In this document: positions 32,605 through 41,837 of the stretch, in pieces | Layout: every line of letters begins with the position of its first letter | How positions within the stretch are numbered: position 1 is the first letter of the stretch | Origin: Achromobacter pestifer | GTDB lineage: Bacteria; Pseudomonadota; Gammaproteobacteria; Burkholderiales; Burkholderiaceae_B | DNA: 64,000 nucleotides | Assembly: GCF_902859625.1 (NCBI RefSeq) | Contig: NZ_CADIJX010000009.1 | Coordinates: forward strand, 85,674 to 149,673 | Direction: 5' to 3' | The notes under the pieces: generated by a model | Seen by the model: the letters and a program-made list of their open reading frames with translations, nothing else | What the model was told of the DNA's origin: nothing | Database searches by the model: none | Position numbers and translations under genes: made by a program

Positions 32605-35340
32605 TCAGACGAGCTTGCCGTGGCACTGCTTGTACTTCTTGCCACTGCCGCACGGGCACGGGTCGTTGCGGCCAACCTTCGGCAACGCATTACGCACCGG
32701 CTGCGCGCCCTCTTCCGATTCCGACTGGGCAAGCGCTTCGTCGTAGTCGGAGTGGTGATACTGCACGTTCTGCACATGCGGCTGGGCGGCTTCGGCTTCG
32801 GCCTGTTCGACCTGCTCGGACGACTGCACGCGCACCGTCATCAACACGCGAACAACGTCGTCGCGAATGCGGTCCAACATGCCCGAGAACAGCTCAAAGG
32901 CTTCGCGCTTGTATTCCTGCTTCGGGTTCTTCTGCGCATAGCCGCGCAAATGAATGCCCTGACGCAGGTAATCCAGCGACGACAAGTGCTCACGCCAGTG
33001 CGTATCGATCGCCTGCAACATGATCGAACGCTCGAACTGCGCCCACGATTCCGTACCCACTTGGTCGACCTTGGCCTGGTAGGCATCACGGGCGGCAGTC
33101 ACCACACGTTCGCGCAGGTCTTCGTCGGTCAGGTTGGGTTCTTTTTCCAGCATCTCGGTCAACGGAAGATGCAGGTGCCAGTCGGCTTCCAGCGCCTTCT
33201 GCAACGCCGGCACGTCCCATTGCTCTTCCACCGACTCGGGCGGGATGTAGGTATTGAACAGCTCGACCACGGCAGCGTCACGCAGGTTATGCACCGTAGC
33301 GCCCACGCTGGCAGCTTCCAGCACGTCATTGCGCTGCGAATACAGCACCTTGCGCTGGTCGTTGGCCACGTCATCGTATTCCAGCAATTGCTTGCGAATA
33401 TCGAAGTTGCGTCCTTCCACCTTGCGCTGCGCGGTTTCGATCGAACGGGTCACCATGCCCGCCTCGATGGGCTCGCCCTCGGGCAGCTTCAGGCGTTCCA
33501 TGATGGCGCGCACGCGGTCGCCCGCGAAGATGCGCATCAGCGAGTCTTCCAGCGACAGGTAGAAACGGGAGGAACCCGGGTCACCCTGGCGGCCGGCGCG
33601 GCCACGCAGCTGGTTATCGATACGGCGGGATTCGTGGCGCTCGGTGCCGATGATGCGCAGGCCGCCAGCGGCCTTGACCTGCTCGTTCAGCGGCTTCCAA
33701 TCAGCGCGCACTTTGTCGATGCGCGCCGTCTTTTCGGCTTCCGACAGCGACTCGTCGGCACGGATCAGATCCACCTGCTTGTCGACGCTACCGCCCAGCA
33801 CGATGTCGGTACCGCGGCCCGCCATGTTGGTGGCAATGGTGATGTGGCCCGGCTTGCCGGCTTCGGCAACGATCTCGGCTTCGCGAGCATGCTGCTTGGC
33901 GTTCAGCACTTCGTGCGGCAGCTTGGCCTTCTTCAAAAGACCCGACAGCAGCTCGGAATTCTCGATGCTGGTGGTGCCCACCAGCACAGGCTGGCCACGT
34001 TCGTGGCAATCACGGATGTCTTCCAGGATCGCGTTGTACTTTTCCGGATCGGTCTTGAAGACCTGATCGTTCTGGTCCTTGCGGATCATGGGCTTGTTGG
34101 TCGGGATGATGACCGTTTCAAGCCCGTAGATTTCCTGGAATTCGTAGGCTTCCGTATCGGCCGTGCCGGTCATGCCGGACAGCTTTTCGTACATGCGGAA
34201 GTAATTCTGGAACGTGATGGAAGCCAGCGTCTGGTTTTCGTGCTGAATCTTCACGCCTTCCTTGGCTTCGACGGCCTGGTGCAGGCCATCGGACCAACGA
34301 CGGCCGACCATCAGGCGACCCGTGAATTCATCAACGATCACCACCTCGCCGTCTTGCACGACGTATTGCTGGTCGCGGAAGAACAGGTTGTTGGCGCGCA
34401 GAGCCACCATCAGGTGATGCATCAGCGCGATATGGCGGGGGTCATACAGCGATTCGCCTTCCGGCAGGATGCCCAGGCGGGCCAGGATCGCCTCGGCATT
34501 TTCATGCCCGGCTTCCGACAGGTAGACCTGCTGGCTCTTTTCGTCGACCCAGTAGTCGCCTTCGGGTTCCGGTTCCTGCGGCTTCGGCTCGCTGGCCATG
34601 CGCTTGAGCAGCGGCGGCACCGCGTTCATGCGGATGTAGAGCTCGGTGTGGTCTTCGGCCTGGCCGGAGATGATCAGCGGCGTGCGGGCCTCGTCGATCA
34701 GGATCGAGTCCACTTCGTCGACGATCGCGTAGAACAGCACGCGCTGGCGGCGGTCCTCAACACGGAATTCCATGTTGTCGCGCAGATAGTCGAAGCCGAA
34801 TTCGTTGTTGGTGCCGTACGTGATGTCGGCGGCGTAAGCGGCCTTCTTCTCGTCGTTGGGCTGCTGCGGCACCACCACGCCCGTGGTCATGCCCAGGAAG
34901 TGGTACAGGCGCCCCATCCATTCCGCGTCGCGGCGGGCCAAATAGTCGTTCACCGTCACGACGTGCACGCCCTTGCCGGCGACCGCGTTCAGGTAGACGG
35001 GCAAGGTGGCCATCAGCGTCTTGCCTTCCCCCGTGCGCATTTCGGCGATCTTGCCGCTATGCAGCGCAATGCCGCCCAGCAACTGAGAGTCGAAGTGGCG
35101 CATGCCGAACACCCGCTTGCCCGCTTCGCGCACCACGGCAAAGGCCTCGGGCAGCAGATCGTCCAGCGTCGTGCCCTGGGCGTATCGGGATCGGAATTCG
35201 TCGGTCTTGGCCGCCAGCTCCGCATCGGAAAGCGCGGAAATCTTGGGCTCCTGCCCATTGATCTGGGTTACCAGCTTGCGATACTGCTTAAGCAGCCGGT
35301 CATTGCGGCTACCTATGAGTTTTTTGAGCAGAGAAACCAT
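32605..35340 (-). CDS. secA: Preprotein translocase ATPase SecA
   Basis: Motor of the Sec pathway, 911 residues, which pushes unfolded proteins through SecYEG. Walker A is MRTGEGKT at 101-108, Walker B appears as 'IVDEVDSILIDEARTPL' in parts, and 'ATNMAGRGTDIVLGG' and 'RIDNQLRGRAGRQGDPG' in parts are motor motifs of the second nucleotide-binding domain. The C-terminus carries the zinc-binding tail DPCPCGSGKKYKQCHG that docks on SecB. The frame extends eight codons above, but MVSLLKKLIG at 35340 is the usual SecA start. An M23 peptidase gene lies upstream on the same strand. Confidence 0.97.
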   Translation of the reverse strand: MVSLLKKLIGSRNDRLLKQYRKLVTQINGQEPKISALSDAELAAKTDEFRSRYAQGTTLDDLLPEAFAVVREAGKRVFGMRHFDSQLLGGIALHSGKIAEMRTGEGKTLMATLPVYLNAVAGKGVHVVTVNDYLARRDAEWMGRLYHFLGMTTGVVVPQQPNDEKKAAYAADITYGTNNEFGFDYLRDNMEFRVEDRRQRVLFYAIVDEVDSILIDEARTPLIISGQAEDHTELYIRMNAVPPLLKRMASEPKPQEPEPEGDYWVDEKSQQVYLSEAGHENAEAILARLGILPEGESLYDPRHIALMHHLMVALRANNLFFRDQQYVVQDGEVVIVDEFTGRLMVGRRWSDGLHQAVEAKEGVKIQHENQTLASITFQNYFRMYEKLSGMTGTADTEAYEFQEIYGLETVIIPTNKPMIRKDQNDQVFKTDPEKYNAILEDIRDCHERGQPVLVGTTSIENSELLSGLLKKAKLPHEVLNAKQHAREAEIVAEAGKPGHITIATNMAGRGTDIVLGGSVDKQVDLIRADESLSEAEKTARIDKVRADWKPLNEQVKAAGGLRIIGTERHESRRIDNQLRGRAGRQGDPGSSRFYLSLEDSLMRIFAGDRVRAIMERLKLPEGEPIEAGMVTRSIETAQRKVEGRNFDIRKQLLEYDDVANDQRKVLYSQRNDVLEAASVGATVHNLRDAAVVELFNTYIPPESVEEQWDVPALQKALEADWHLHLPLTEMLEKEPNLTDEDLRERVVTAARDAYQAKVDQVGTESWAQFERSIMLQAIDTHWREHLSSLDYLRQGIHLRGYAQKNPKQEYKREAFELFSGMLDRIRDDVVRVLMTVRVQSSEQVEQAEAEAAQPHVQNVQYHHSDYDEALAQSESEEGAQPVRNALPKVGRNDPCPCGSGKKYKQCHGKLV

Positions 35341-35516
35341 GCGTATGTCGGCCGCACGTGCCACGCCGCGCCTGCAAAGGGCCAGGGCAGCGTCACCCGT
35401 GACTTTGATGTTATTGGTTGAGCGGGGGTCCGCTGGGAAACGAACCAGTTTAACGCACCTGGAGCGTAATAGCCTGGATCTATGGCCAGGGTGCTGATGT
35501 TGTCCTGTTGGACCGG

Positions 35517-36518
35517 TCAGCGCGCCGCAGGTTCAGTGGCCGCGGCCTGAGCCACGGCAGGCGGCGCATGTTGCTGCGAACCCAGGAACAATCTGGGGTC
35601 CAGCGGCTGTCCGGCAAGGCGGACTTCAAAGTGCAGATGCGGGCCGGTGGAGCGGCCCGAACTGCCCACGCGGGCCACTTGCTGGCCGCGGTCAACCAGT
35701 TGCCCCTGCTTGACCATCAAGGACGAAGCGTGGGCGTAACGGGTGATGAGGCCATCGCCATGATCGATTTCGACCATGTTGCCGTAGCCCGGTTGGAACT
35801 TGGCTTCCAGCACCACTCCGCCCGAGGCCGCCAGAATCGGCGTGCCCGGCGGCGCGGCAAAGTCCAGCCCTTCGTGCATCGCCGTGCGCCCCGTCACGGG
35901 GTTGCGGCGCCAGCCGTAGGACGAACTCAGATAGGGATAATCAGTGATCGGCATGGCGGTCGGCATGCGCGCCTGGTCTGCCGAACGCTTGGTCAGCGCG
36001 GCATCCAGCAATTTCAGATTGTCCGATTGCTGCGCCAAGCGCGCCTGGATTTCATCCAGTTGACGGCCCAACGCCTCGGCCGAAGCCGCGCTGGGCGGCG
36101 GATGGTCGGTGAACAAGTCATCCATGACCTGGGTGGCTTCGGGCTGGATCAATGCCTCAGGCTGCGCCACCGCCAACTGCTTGGCCAGCTCGGGGTCGGT
36201 GTAAGCCACGCCGGCCACTTTGGCCACGCGCTGCCCCAAACCGTCGATACTGACCAGCTTGGCTTGCAGGGCGCCCACCTTGGCGGCCAGCAAATTCATG
36301 TTCCCGCGCAGGAAGTCGGTATCGCGACCCGGTTGTCCCGCCAGCGGCCAGCCCACGGTTTGCACGGTGGGCAGTATGGGAGTGAGGTATCGTTGTAGTG
36401 CGGCGCCAAAGATGGCTGCCGTCACGAGCGCGCCCCCAAGAAACAACGCGAGTCGCGCGCCTCCCAGGGTGAAATGCCCGTCCCGCCCGTCGCGGGCGTG
36501 CATAATCACGATTTTCAA
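35517..36518 (-). CDS. M23-family peptidase (LytM domain) with N-terminal membrane anchor
   Basis: Envelope protein of 333 residues. A transmembrane segment at ~22-42 is followed by a coiled-coil-like stretch (~70-190) and a LytM/M23 domain. The zinc ligands are visible as 'HEGLDFAAPPGTPI' and 'GPHLHFEVRLAGQPLDP'. Such proteins cut peptidoglycan or, when degenerate, activate amidases; here the HxH and HExxD-type motifs look complete. The start is probably TTG 36518, which has AGGA seven bases upstream; the in-frame ATG at 36503 has no ribosome-binding site. It is divergent from dciA by 28 bases and upstream of secA. Confidence 0.88.
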   Translation of the reverse strand: MKIVIMHARDGRDGHFTLGGARLALFLGGALVTAAIFGAALQRYLTPILPTVQTVGWPLAGQPGRDTDFLRGNMNLLAAKVGALQAKLVSIDGLGQRVAKVAGVAYTDPELAKQLAVAQPEALIQPEATQVMDDLFTDHPPPSAASAEALGRQLDEIQARLAQQSDNLKLLDAALTKRSADQARMPTAMPITDYPYLSSSYGWRRNPVTGRTAMHEGLDFAAPPGTPILAASGGVVLEAKFQPGYGNMVEIDHGDGLITRYAHASSLMVKQGQLVDRGQQVARVGSSGRSTGPHLHFEVRLAGQPLDPRLFLGSQQHAPPAVAQAAATEPAAR

Positions 36519-36546
36519 GGTTGCTTCCTAATTCTTTAGAGCCGGG

Positions 36547-37038
36547 ATGAATAGACCCACTTCATACCGTCAACGTTCCAGTGCCAGCCGGCGGAAGGAA
36601 AATACCGCCCTGGGATGGCTGGGTCATGACATGCGGGGCGCCGGGGTACTGGCGACTGCCCGCAAGCACTTGCAAATTCAGTATGCGGTGGCGGCGGTTC
36701 TGCCCGCCCCGCTTGGTGCTGTCTGCCAGGTCGGCAAGCTGGAAAACCAGTGCCTGCATCTGGTGGTGCCCAGCGCCGCGCATGCGGCCAAGATGCGTCA
36801 ATTGGCGCCGCGCATCGCGCGTTCTCTGGCAGACCAAGGCTGGAACCTTAACGAAATTGCCGTCAAGGTACAAGCGGGCTTACCGAAGCCCGGAGCCCGT
36901 CAGCCGCTCCCTCCCAAAGAGGCGCAACCCTTGGGAGAAAAGGCCCTGGGAGCATTCGAGACGCTGCATGACAATCTGCGCCCTGGCCCGCTGGCCGACG
37001 CCATTGCCAAACTCTTGAGGCATCACAAGAGTAGCTGA
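36547..37038 (+). CDS. dciA: DciA-family helicase loader (DUF721)
   Basis: Protein of 163 residues with a DUF721 domain (~35-110), including 'LENQCLHLVVPSAAHAAKMRQLAPRI' in parts. DciA is the ancestral loader or operator of the replicative helicase DnaB in bacteria without DnaC. A position next to secA and lpxC is common in Proteobacteria. The N-terminal 30 residues and the Pro-rich C-terminal third look disordered. The assignment rests on family resemblance and context. Confidence 0.8.
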   Translation: MNRPTSYRQRSSASRRKENTALGWLGHDMRGAGVLATARKHLQIQYAVAAVLPAPLGAVCQVGKLENQCLHLVVPSAAHAAKMRQLAPRIARSLADQGWNLNEIAVKVQAGLPKPGARQPLPPKEAQPLGEKALGAFETLHDNLRPGPLADAIAKLLRHHKSS

Positions 37039-37174
37039 AGCCATCCGGCCTTGTCCGGCGCCAGAGGCGCCCGGAAACGAAGCGAAACCAAGTTTTCGGA
37101 CGGATGGCCCGATGGTTTGCAACCGGATTGCGACTTTTTCGCTAGGGGTTGGCGGCCAGCGCCAACCTTAAGCA

Positions 37175-37219
37175 GGAATCTGATGTGGATTCGGGGACGA
37201 ACCCCGATATTCAGATTCC
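37175..37219. repeat. Inverted repeat between convergent dciA and lpxC
   Basis: Outer arms GGAATCTGA and TCAGATTCC and inner arms CGGGG/CCCCG form an imperfect 45-base hairpin in the 193-base gap between the two stop codons. It lacks a clear T-run on either strand, so it may be a weak terminator or a processing site. Confidence 0.45.
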
Positions 37220-37231
37220 GGCAGCATGGCC

Positions 37232-38155
37232 TCAGGCCAACTGCCACTCGTGGCGAAACGCCTGCGGCGCCTCTGCCTGCGATTCATAGGTAATCAATTC
37301 CCAAGCGTCTTGCTGCGCCAGCAGCGCGCGGGCCAACTGGTTGTTCAAGCCGTGACCCGACTTGCACGCCACGTAGCGCGCCACCAGAGGCTTGCCCAAC
37401 AGATACAAGTCGCCAATGGCGTCCAGGATCTTGTGCTTCACGAATTCATCGTCATAGCGCAGGCCGTCGCTGTTCAGCACGCGGTACTCGTCCATGACGA
37501 TGGCGTTGTCCAGGCTGCCGCCGCGGGCCAGACCCATCGAGCGCAAGGCTTCGACTTCATTCACGAAACCGAAGGTGCGCGCACGCGCGATCTCGCGCAC
37601 ATACGAGTGCGTCGCGAAATCGATCTCGGCGAAATTGGCCGTGGAGTCGATGGCGGGGTGACGGAAGTCGATCGAGAACGCCAGCGCGTAGCCCTCGTGG
37701 GGTTCCAGGCGGGCCCATTTCTCGTTGCGGCCTTCGCCCTCGCGTACTTCCACCGTCTTTTTGACGCGGATGAACTGCTTGGGCGCGTTCTGCTCGACGA
37801 TGCCCGCCGAGCGCAACAGATAAACAAACGTTGCCGCACTGCCGTCCATGATGGGGACTTCTTCGGCAGTGAGGTCGATATGCAGGTTGTCGATACCCAG
37901 GCCGGCCAATGCCGACATCAGGTGTTCCACCGTGGAAACGCGGACGTTGCCCTGTTGCAGGACGGACGCCATGCGCGTATCGCCCACGCCGGTGGCTTGT
38001 GCGGGCAGGTCAACGACCTGCGGCAAATCCACGCGATGGAAAACAATGCCTGTATTGGGTTGCGCCGGACGCAGGGTGAGTTCTACCCGCCGTCCGGAGT
38101 GGACGCCGACGCCTGTCGTGCGGACTAGATTCTGAATGCTGCGTTGTCGGAACAT
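37232..38155 (-). CDS. lpxC: UDP-3-O-acyl-N-acetylglucosamine deacetylase
   Basis: Zinc enzyme of 307 residues that makes the committed step of lipid A synthesis. It opens with 'TTGVGVHSGRRVELTLRPAQP' in parts. The zinc ligands are His in 'TVEHLMSAL' and His and Asp in 'HKILDAIGDLYL', with the catalytic base in 'MDGSAA' and the C-terminal 'SGHGLNNQLARALL'. Last gene of the dcw cluster on the minus strand, 240 bases after ftsZ, a gap that could hold its own promoter. Confidence 0.97.
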   Translation of the reverse strand: MFRQRSIQNLVRTTGVGVHSGRRVELTLRPAQPNTGIVFHRVDLPQVVDLPAQATGVGDTRMASVLQQGNVRVSTVEHLMSALAGLGIDNLHIDLTAEEVPIMDGSAATFVYLLRSAGIVEQNAPKQFIRVKKTVEVREGEGRNEKWARLEPHEGYALAFSIDFRHPAIDSTANFAEIDFATHSYVREIARARTFGFVNEVEALRSMGLARGGSLDNAIVMDEYRVLNSDGLRYDDEFVKHKILDAIGDLYLLGKPLVARYVACKSGHGLNNQLARALLAQQDAWELITYESQAEAPQAFRHEWQLA

Positions 38156-38219
38156 GAGACTTGGATATTAGAGCCAGGAAGCCGGCACGAAGAGAACAGA
38201 TTGCCGGCGTAACTGACGT

Positions 38220-38225
38220 ATTGTA
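38220..38225 (-). promoter_or_regulatory. Possible -10 element for lpxC
   Basis: TACAAT on the minus strand about 65 bases before the lpxC start. No good -35 hexamer is seen at 16-18 bases, so this is tentative. Confidence 0.3.
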
Positions 38226-38320
38226 ACGCTGTCCGACCCTTGGCGCCATCTGACGCGCGGGATCGACCGATACCTCCGTCCCTTATTGGAGCCGTGCAAG
38301 GGAAACACGGGCCGCTCCGC

Positions 38321-38354
38321 CTCCGGCTTGCCCGCGGGGACAGGCAAGCCGGAG
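38321..38354 (-). terminator. Strong hairpin after ftsZ
   Basis: Perfect 12-base arms CTCCGGCTTGCC/GGCAAGCCGGAG with a 10-base loop, 40 bases past the ftsZ stop. No T-run follows on the minus strand, so it may attenuate or stabilise the transcript rather than stop it. Confidence 0.5.
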
Positions 38355-38394
38355 ATGAGGGAGTGCGTTTAGAGCCTGTAGTCGGCTCTTTGGT

Positions 38395-39579
38395 TCAATC
38401 CGCCTGCTTGCGCAGGAACGCCGGGATGTCGAAATGATCCATGCCCGAGCTTTCCAGTGCACGCACCTGGGCAGACGCCTGGCTGCGCGGATTGCGCATG
38501 ACCGACGGCATATCCAGATTGCGGTAATCGCCACCTTGGCCGGCCGGCATCGTGCCCATCGGCATGTTGTCGGTACCGGTGCGGAGCACTTCAGCGGTGT
38601 TCTGAACCAGTTGCGGACGCGCTTGCGCACGGCCCAGGCCGGTTGCAACCACGGTCACACGCAGGTTTTCACCCATGGACTCGTCGTAGGCCGTACCGAA
38701 GATCACGGTCGCGTCGTCCGAAGCATAGCTGCGGATCGTTTCCATGATTTCGCGCGTTTCGCGCATCTTCAGCGTGCGGCTGGCGGTGATGTTGACCAGA
38801 ACGCCGCGAGCGCCGTTCAGGTCCACGCCTTCCAGCAGCGGGCAAGCGATGGCGTGTTCGGCGGCCACACGTGCGCGATCCGCGCCCGATGCCGACGCCG
38901 TGCCCATCATGGCTTGGCCCTGCTCGCCCATGATCGTCTTGACGTCTTCAAAGTCGACGTTGACGTTACCTTCGACGTTAATGATTTCGGCGATGCCCGC
39001 GCAGGCGTTGTGCAGGATATCGTCGGCAGAACGGAAGCAGTCTTCCTGCGTCGCGTCCTCGTCCATCAGTTCATACAGGTTCTCGTTGAGAACCACGATG
39101 AGCGAATGCACGTGCTTGGCCAATTCCGAGATACCGTCCTCGGCCATCTTCAGGCGCTTGTTGCCTTCAAAGGTGAAGGGCTTGGTGACCACACCCACGG
39201 TCAGAATGCCCAGTTCCTTCGCCACTTCGGCCACGACCGGACCTGCGCCGGTGCCCGTGCCACCGCCCATGCCGGCGGTGATGAAGACCATGTGTGCGCC
39301 GTTCAGCGCAGCACGGATCTCCTCGCGCGCGGTTTCAGCCGACGCGCGTCCCTGCTCGGGCTTGGCGCCCGCACCCAGGCCGGTACGGCCCAGACGAATT
39401 TGCACCGGGGCATTGGTTGCCGCCAGCGCTTGCGCATCGGTGTTGGCGCAAATGAAATCCACGCCGTGCACGCCGCTGCGAATCATGTGCGCCACGGCAT
39501 TGCCGCCCGCACCACCCACACCAACGACCTTGATAACGGTCCCTTTGGTGTTGTTCTCAAGCATCTCAAAGTTCATCAT
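38395..39579 (-). CDS. ftsZ: Cell division protein FtsZ
   Basis: Tubulin-like GTPase of 394 residues that forms the division ring. The GTP-binding signature GGGTGTG is at 105-111. The N-terminal 'VVGVGGAGGNAVAHMI' in parts and the T7 loop around 'NVDFEDVKTIM' complete the nucleotide site. The C-terminal conserved peptide 'FDIPAFLRKQ' binds FtsA. GGGAG precedes the chosen ATG by five bases; an ATG directly after it is an equal alternative. It follows ftsA by 190 bases, so an extra promoter there is possible. Confidence 0.98.
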   Translation of the reverse strand: MMNFEMLENNTKGTVIKVVGVGGAGGNAVAHMIRSGVHGVDFICANTDAQALAATNAPVQIRLGRTGLGAGAKPEQGRASAETAREEIRAALNGAHMVFITAGMGGGTGTGAGPVVAEVAKELGILTVGVVTKPFTFEGNKRLKMAEDGISELAKHVHSLIVVLNENLYELMDEDATQEDCFRSADDILHNACAGIAEIINVEGNVNVDFEDVKTIMGEQGQAMMGTASASGADRARVAAEHAIACPLLEGVDLNGARGVLVNITASRTLKMRETREIMETIRSYASDDATVIFGTAYDESMGENLRVTVVATGLGRAQARPQLVQNTAEVLRTGTDNMPMGTMPAGQGGDYRNLDMPSVMRNPRSQASAQVRALESSGMDHFDIPAFLRKQAD

Positions 39580-39769
39580 GATGACTCCCTCACAAGTCCG
39601 ATTTTGCAAATCACAAAAATTCCCCAACAACCTATATTTTGTGAATCGCCTCAAAGCCGATGCCGACTACGTAGGTCCGCCGCGGGTTTGAGACGCCTCC
39701 CCTTTCTGGCCCGACCCGCCATACCGCCGCGGATCGTGCCAAGGAGCAGGCCCCAACCTGCCCCCCTCT

Positions 39770-40996
39770 TCAATTCATAAACCATTCCTTCATGCGTGCC
39801 AGCAGGCTCTTGAAGTTGCCTGTCTGGGCGGCGACCTTGCGGCCGCGCACACGTTGCATCCGTGCTTCCTGCAACAAGCCCATCACCGTCGAGAAGCGCG
39901 GATTGCGCATCACGTCGGCCAGGCTGCCTTCGTATTCAGGCACCGCCACGCGCACCGGCTTCAGGAACACGTCCTCGGCCAGTTCGATCATGCCGGGCAG
40001 TTGCGCCGACCCGCCGGTCAGGACCACGCCCGACGCCAGCAGATCCTCGTAGCCGGAGTCGCGCACGACCTGCTGCACCAGCGTGAACAGTTCTTCCACG
40101 CGCGGTTCAATCACGGCGCCCAGCGCCTGGCGCTTGACCTGGCGCGGACCACGGTCGCCCAGGCCCGGCACTTCCACGGACTCGTCCGGGCTGGCCAGCA
40201 CCTGCTTGGCCACGCCATAGCGCAGCTTGATTTCCTCGGCATCCGGCGTCGGCGTGCGCAGCATGGCCGCGATGTCGTTGGTGATCTGATCGCCCGCGAT
40301 CGGCAATACCGCGGTGTGGCGGATCGCGCCGCCCGTGAAGATCGCGACGTCGGTGGTGCCGCCGCCGATATCGACCAGCACGACGCCCAGCTCTTTTTCA
40401 TCGGCGGTCAGCACGGCAAGGCTGGAGGCCAGCGGTTGCAGGATCAGGTCCTGCACTTCCAGGCCGCAGCGGCGCACGCACTTGACGATGTTCTGCGCGG
40501 CGCTGACCGCGCCCGTCACGATGTGCACGCGCACTTCCAGGCGCAGGCCGCTCATGCCGATGGGCTCGCGGATGTCTTCCTGGCCATCAACGATGAACTC
40601 CTGGGTCAGCACATGCAGCACTTGCTGATCCGTCGGGATGTTCACCGCCTTGGCGGTCTCGATGACGCGGGCAACGTCGGTGGCGGTGACTTCCTTGTCT
40701 TTCACAGCGACCATGCCGCTGGAGTTGAAGCTGCGGATATGGCTGCCGGCAATGCCGGTGTAGACGTCGCGAATCTTGCAATCTGCCATCAGCTCGGCTT
40801 CTTCAAGCGCTCGCTGAATGGAATTCACAGTGGTCTCGATATTGACGACCACGCCTTTGCGCATGCCGCGCGATTCGTGCTGGCCGAGGCCAAGCACTTC
40901 AAATCGCCCTTCGGGCAAGATTTCAGCCACCACAGCCACCACCTTGCTGGTGCCGATATCGAGGGCGACGATAAGGTCCTTGATGTCACGGGTCAT
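39770..40996 (-). CDS. ftsA: Cell division protein FtsA
   Basis: Actin-like ATPase of 408 residues that ties FtsZ to the membrane. Actin-fold motifs are 'LIVALDIGTSKVVAVVAEI' in parts (phosphate 1), 'VVLVDIGGGTTDVAIFTGG' in parts (phosphate 2) and 'VVLTGGSAQLPGM' (adenosine). The 1C domain lies at ~85-165 and the C-terminal amphipathic helix reads 'SLLARMKEWF'. ATG 40996 lies four bases after the ftsQ stop; the frame runs further upstream through ftsQ but without support. Confidence 0.97.
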   Translation of the reverse strand: MTRDIKDLIVALDIGTSKVVAVVAEILPEGRFEVLGLGQHESRGMRKGVVVNIETTVNSIQRALEEAELMADCKIRDVYTGIAGSHIRSFNSSGMVAVKDKEVTATDVARVIETAKAVNIPTDQQVLHVLTQEFIVDGQEDIREPIGMSGLRLEVRVHIVTGAVSAAQNIVKCVRRCGLEVQDLILQPLASSLAVLTADEKELGVVLVDIGGGTTDVAIFTGGAIRHTAVLPIAGDQITNDIAAMLRTPTPDAEEIKLRYGVAKQVLASPDESVEVPGLGDRGPRQVKRQALGAVIEPRVEELFTLVQQVVRDSGYEDLLASGVVLTGGSAQLPGMIELAEDVFLKPVRVAVPEYEGSLADVMRNPRFSTVMGLLQEARMQRVRGRKVAAQTGNFKSLLARMKEWFMN

Positions 40997-41000
40997 GGCG

Positions 41001-41825
41001 TTAGCGTTTCTTGGGAGGTTTCGGTGTGGATTTGGATTTGGTTTCCGACGCGGGCAACGGGGCCAGCGCCAGGGCGAAACCATTGGGATAGCGCAAGTCG
41101 GCCTGCGTGATGGTGCGCCCTGTCAGGCGCCCCGCCACGGCGGGCCACGCCTGCACAAAGCGTTGAATACGAGCCGCGAACGGCAACGCGCCGGGCAAGC
41201 CATGCGGGTCCGGCGCATCGGCGCCCGGATCGCGGCCCAGGTCCAGCAACATGCCGTTGGACAGCACCACACGCCATGCGTAGCGCGGGCTCAGTTCCAA
41301 CTGCTTGACATGCATGTCCAGCGGGGCGAACCAGCGCGCCAGCTCGGCGTAGCGCTGCACGACCAGCGGCTCCGTGCCCTCGGGTCCGGAGAACTGCGGC
41401 AATACGGTTTCGTCGTCCACCTCGCCCGTGTTCGCCGTGAACGCTTCGCCCCAGGTGTTGATCATCTGGTTTTCGTTCCACAGCGCCAGCGGCTGCTGCT
41501 CTTCGATCCGCACGCGCAGCACGTTGGGCCAGATCCGACGCACGGTGGCATGGCGCACCCACGGCACCGACTCGAAGATCTCGCGCGCGTCGTCCAGGTC
41601 CACCGTGAAGAAGTTGCCCTTGAAGCGGCCGGCAATCGCTGATCGCACCGCCCCCGGCGACACATAGTGCAGCTCGGTGTCCGGCATGGATTCCAGTTCG
41701 ATGGCCGTCAGCGTGAAGAACGGGCGTTGCGCTACCCACACCACACCCGCAAGGAGCATGGCGCAAACCGCCAGCACGGCGAGCGTGTTGGCGATCAGGT
41801 TGGTAGTACGAGCGTCGTTCCACAC
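41001..41825 (-). CDS. ftsQ: Cell division protein FtsQ
   Basis: Divisome scaffold of 274 residues. A short cytosolic tail and one transmembrane helix (~12-32) lead into the POTRA domain ('FFTLTAIEL...' to 'WVRHATVRRIWPNVLRVRIEEQQPLALW' in parts) and a beta domain. FtsQ links FtsB/FtsL to the early division proteins. The start codon is GTG at 41823-41825. The C-terminus ends in a Lys/Pro-rich tail. It starts 12 bases after the ddl stop. Confidence 0.93.
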   Translation of the reverse strand: MWNDARTTNLIANTLAVLAVCAMLLAGVVWVAQRPFFTLTAIELESMPDTELHYVSPGAVRSAIAGRFKGNFFTVDLDDAREIFESVPWVRHATVRRIWPNVLRVRIEEQQPLALWNENQMINTWGEAFTANTGEVDDETVLPQFSGPEGTEPLVVQRYAELARWFAPLDMHVKQLELSPRYAWRVVLSNGMLLDLGRDPGADAPDPHGLPGALPFAARIQRFVQAWPAVAGRLTGRTITQADLRYPNGFALALAPLPASETKSKSTPKPPKKR

Positions 41826-41837
41826 GGAATATCCAGG

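Noticed and set aside
31735..35421. A 1228-codon open frame on the plus strand opposite secA
   Set aside because: It is antisense to an unmistakable SecA, has no family resemblance and is His/Gln/Val-rich as expected for a shadow of GC-rich codon usage.
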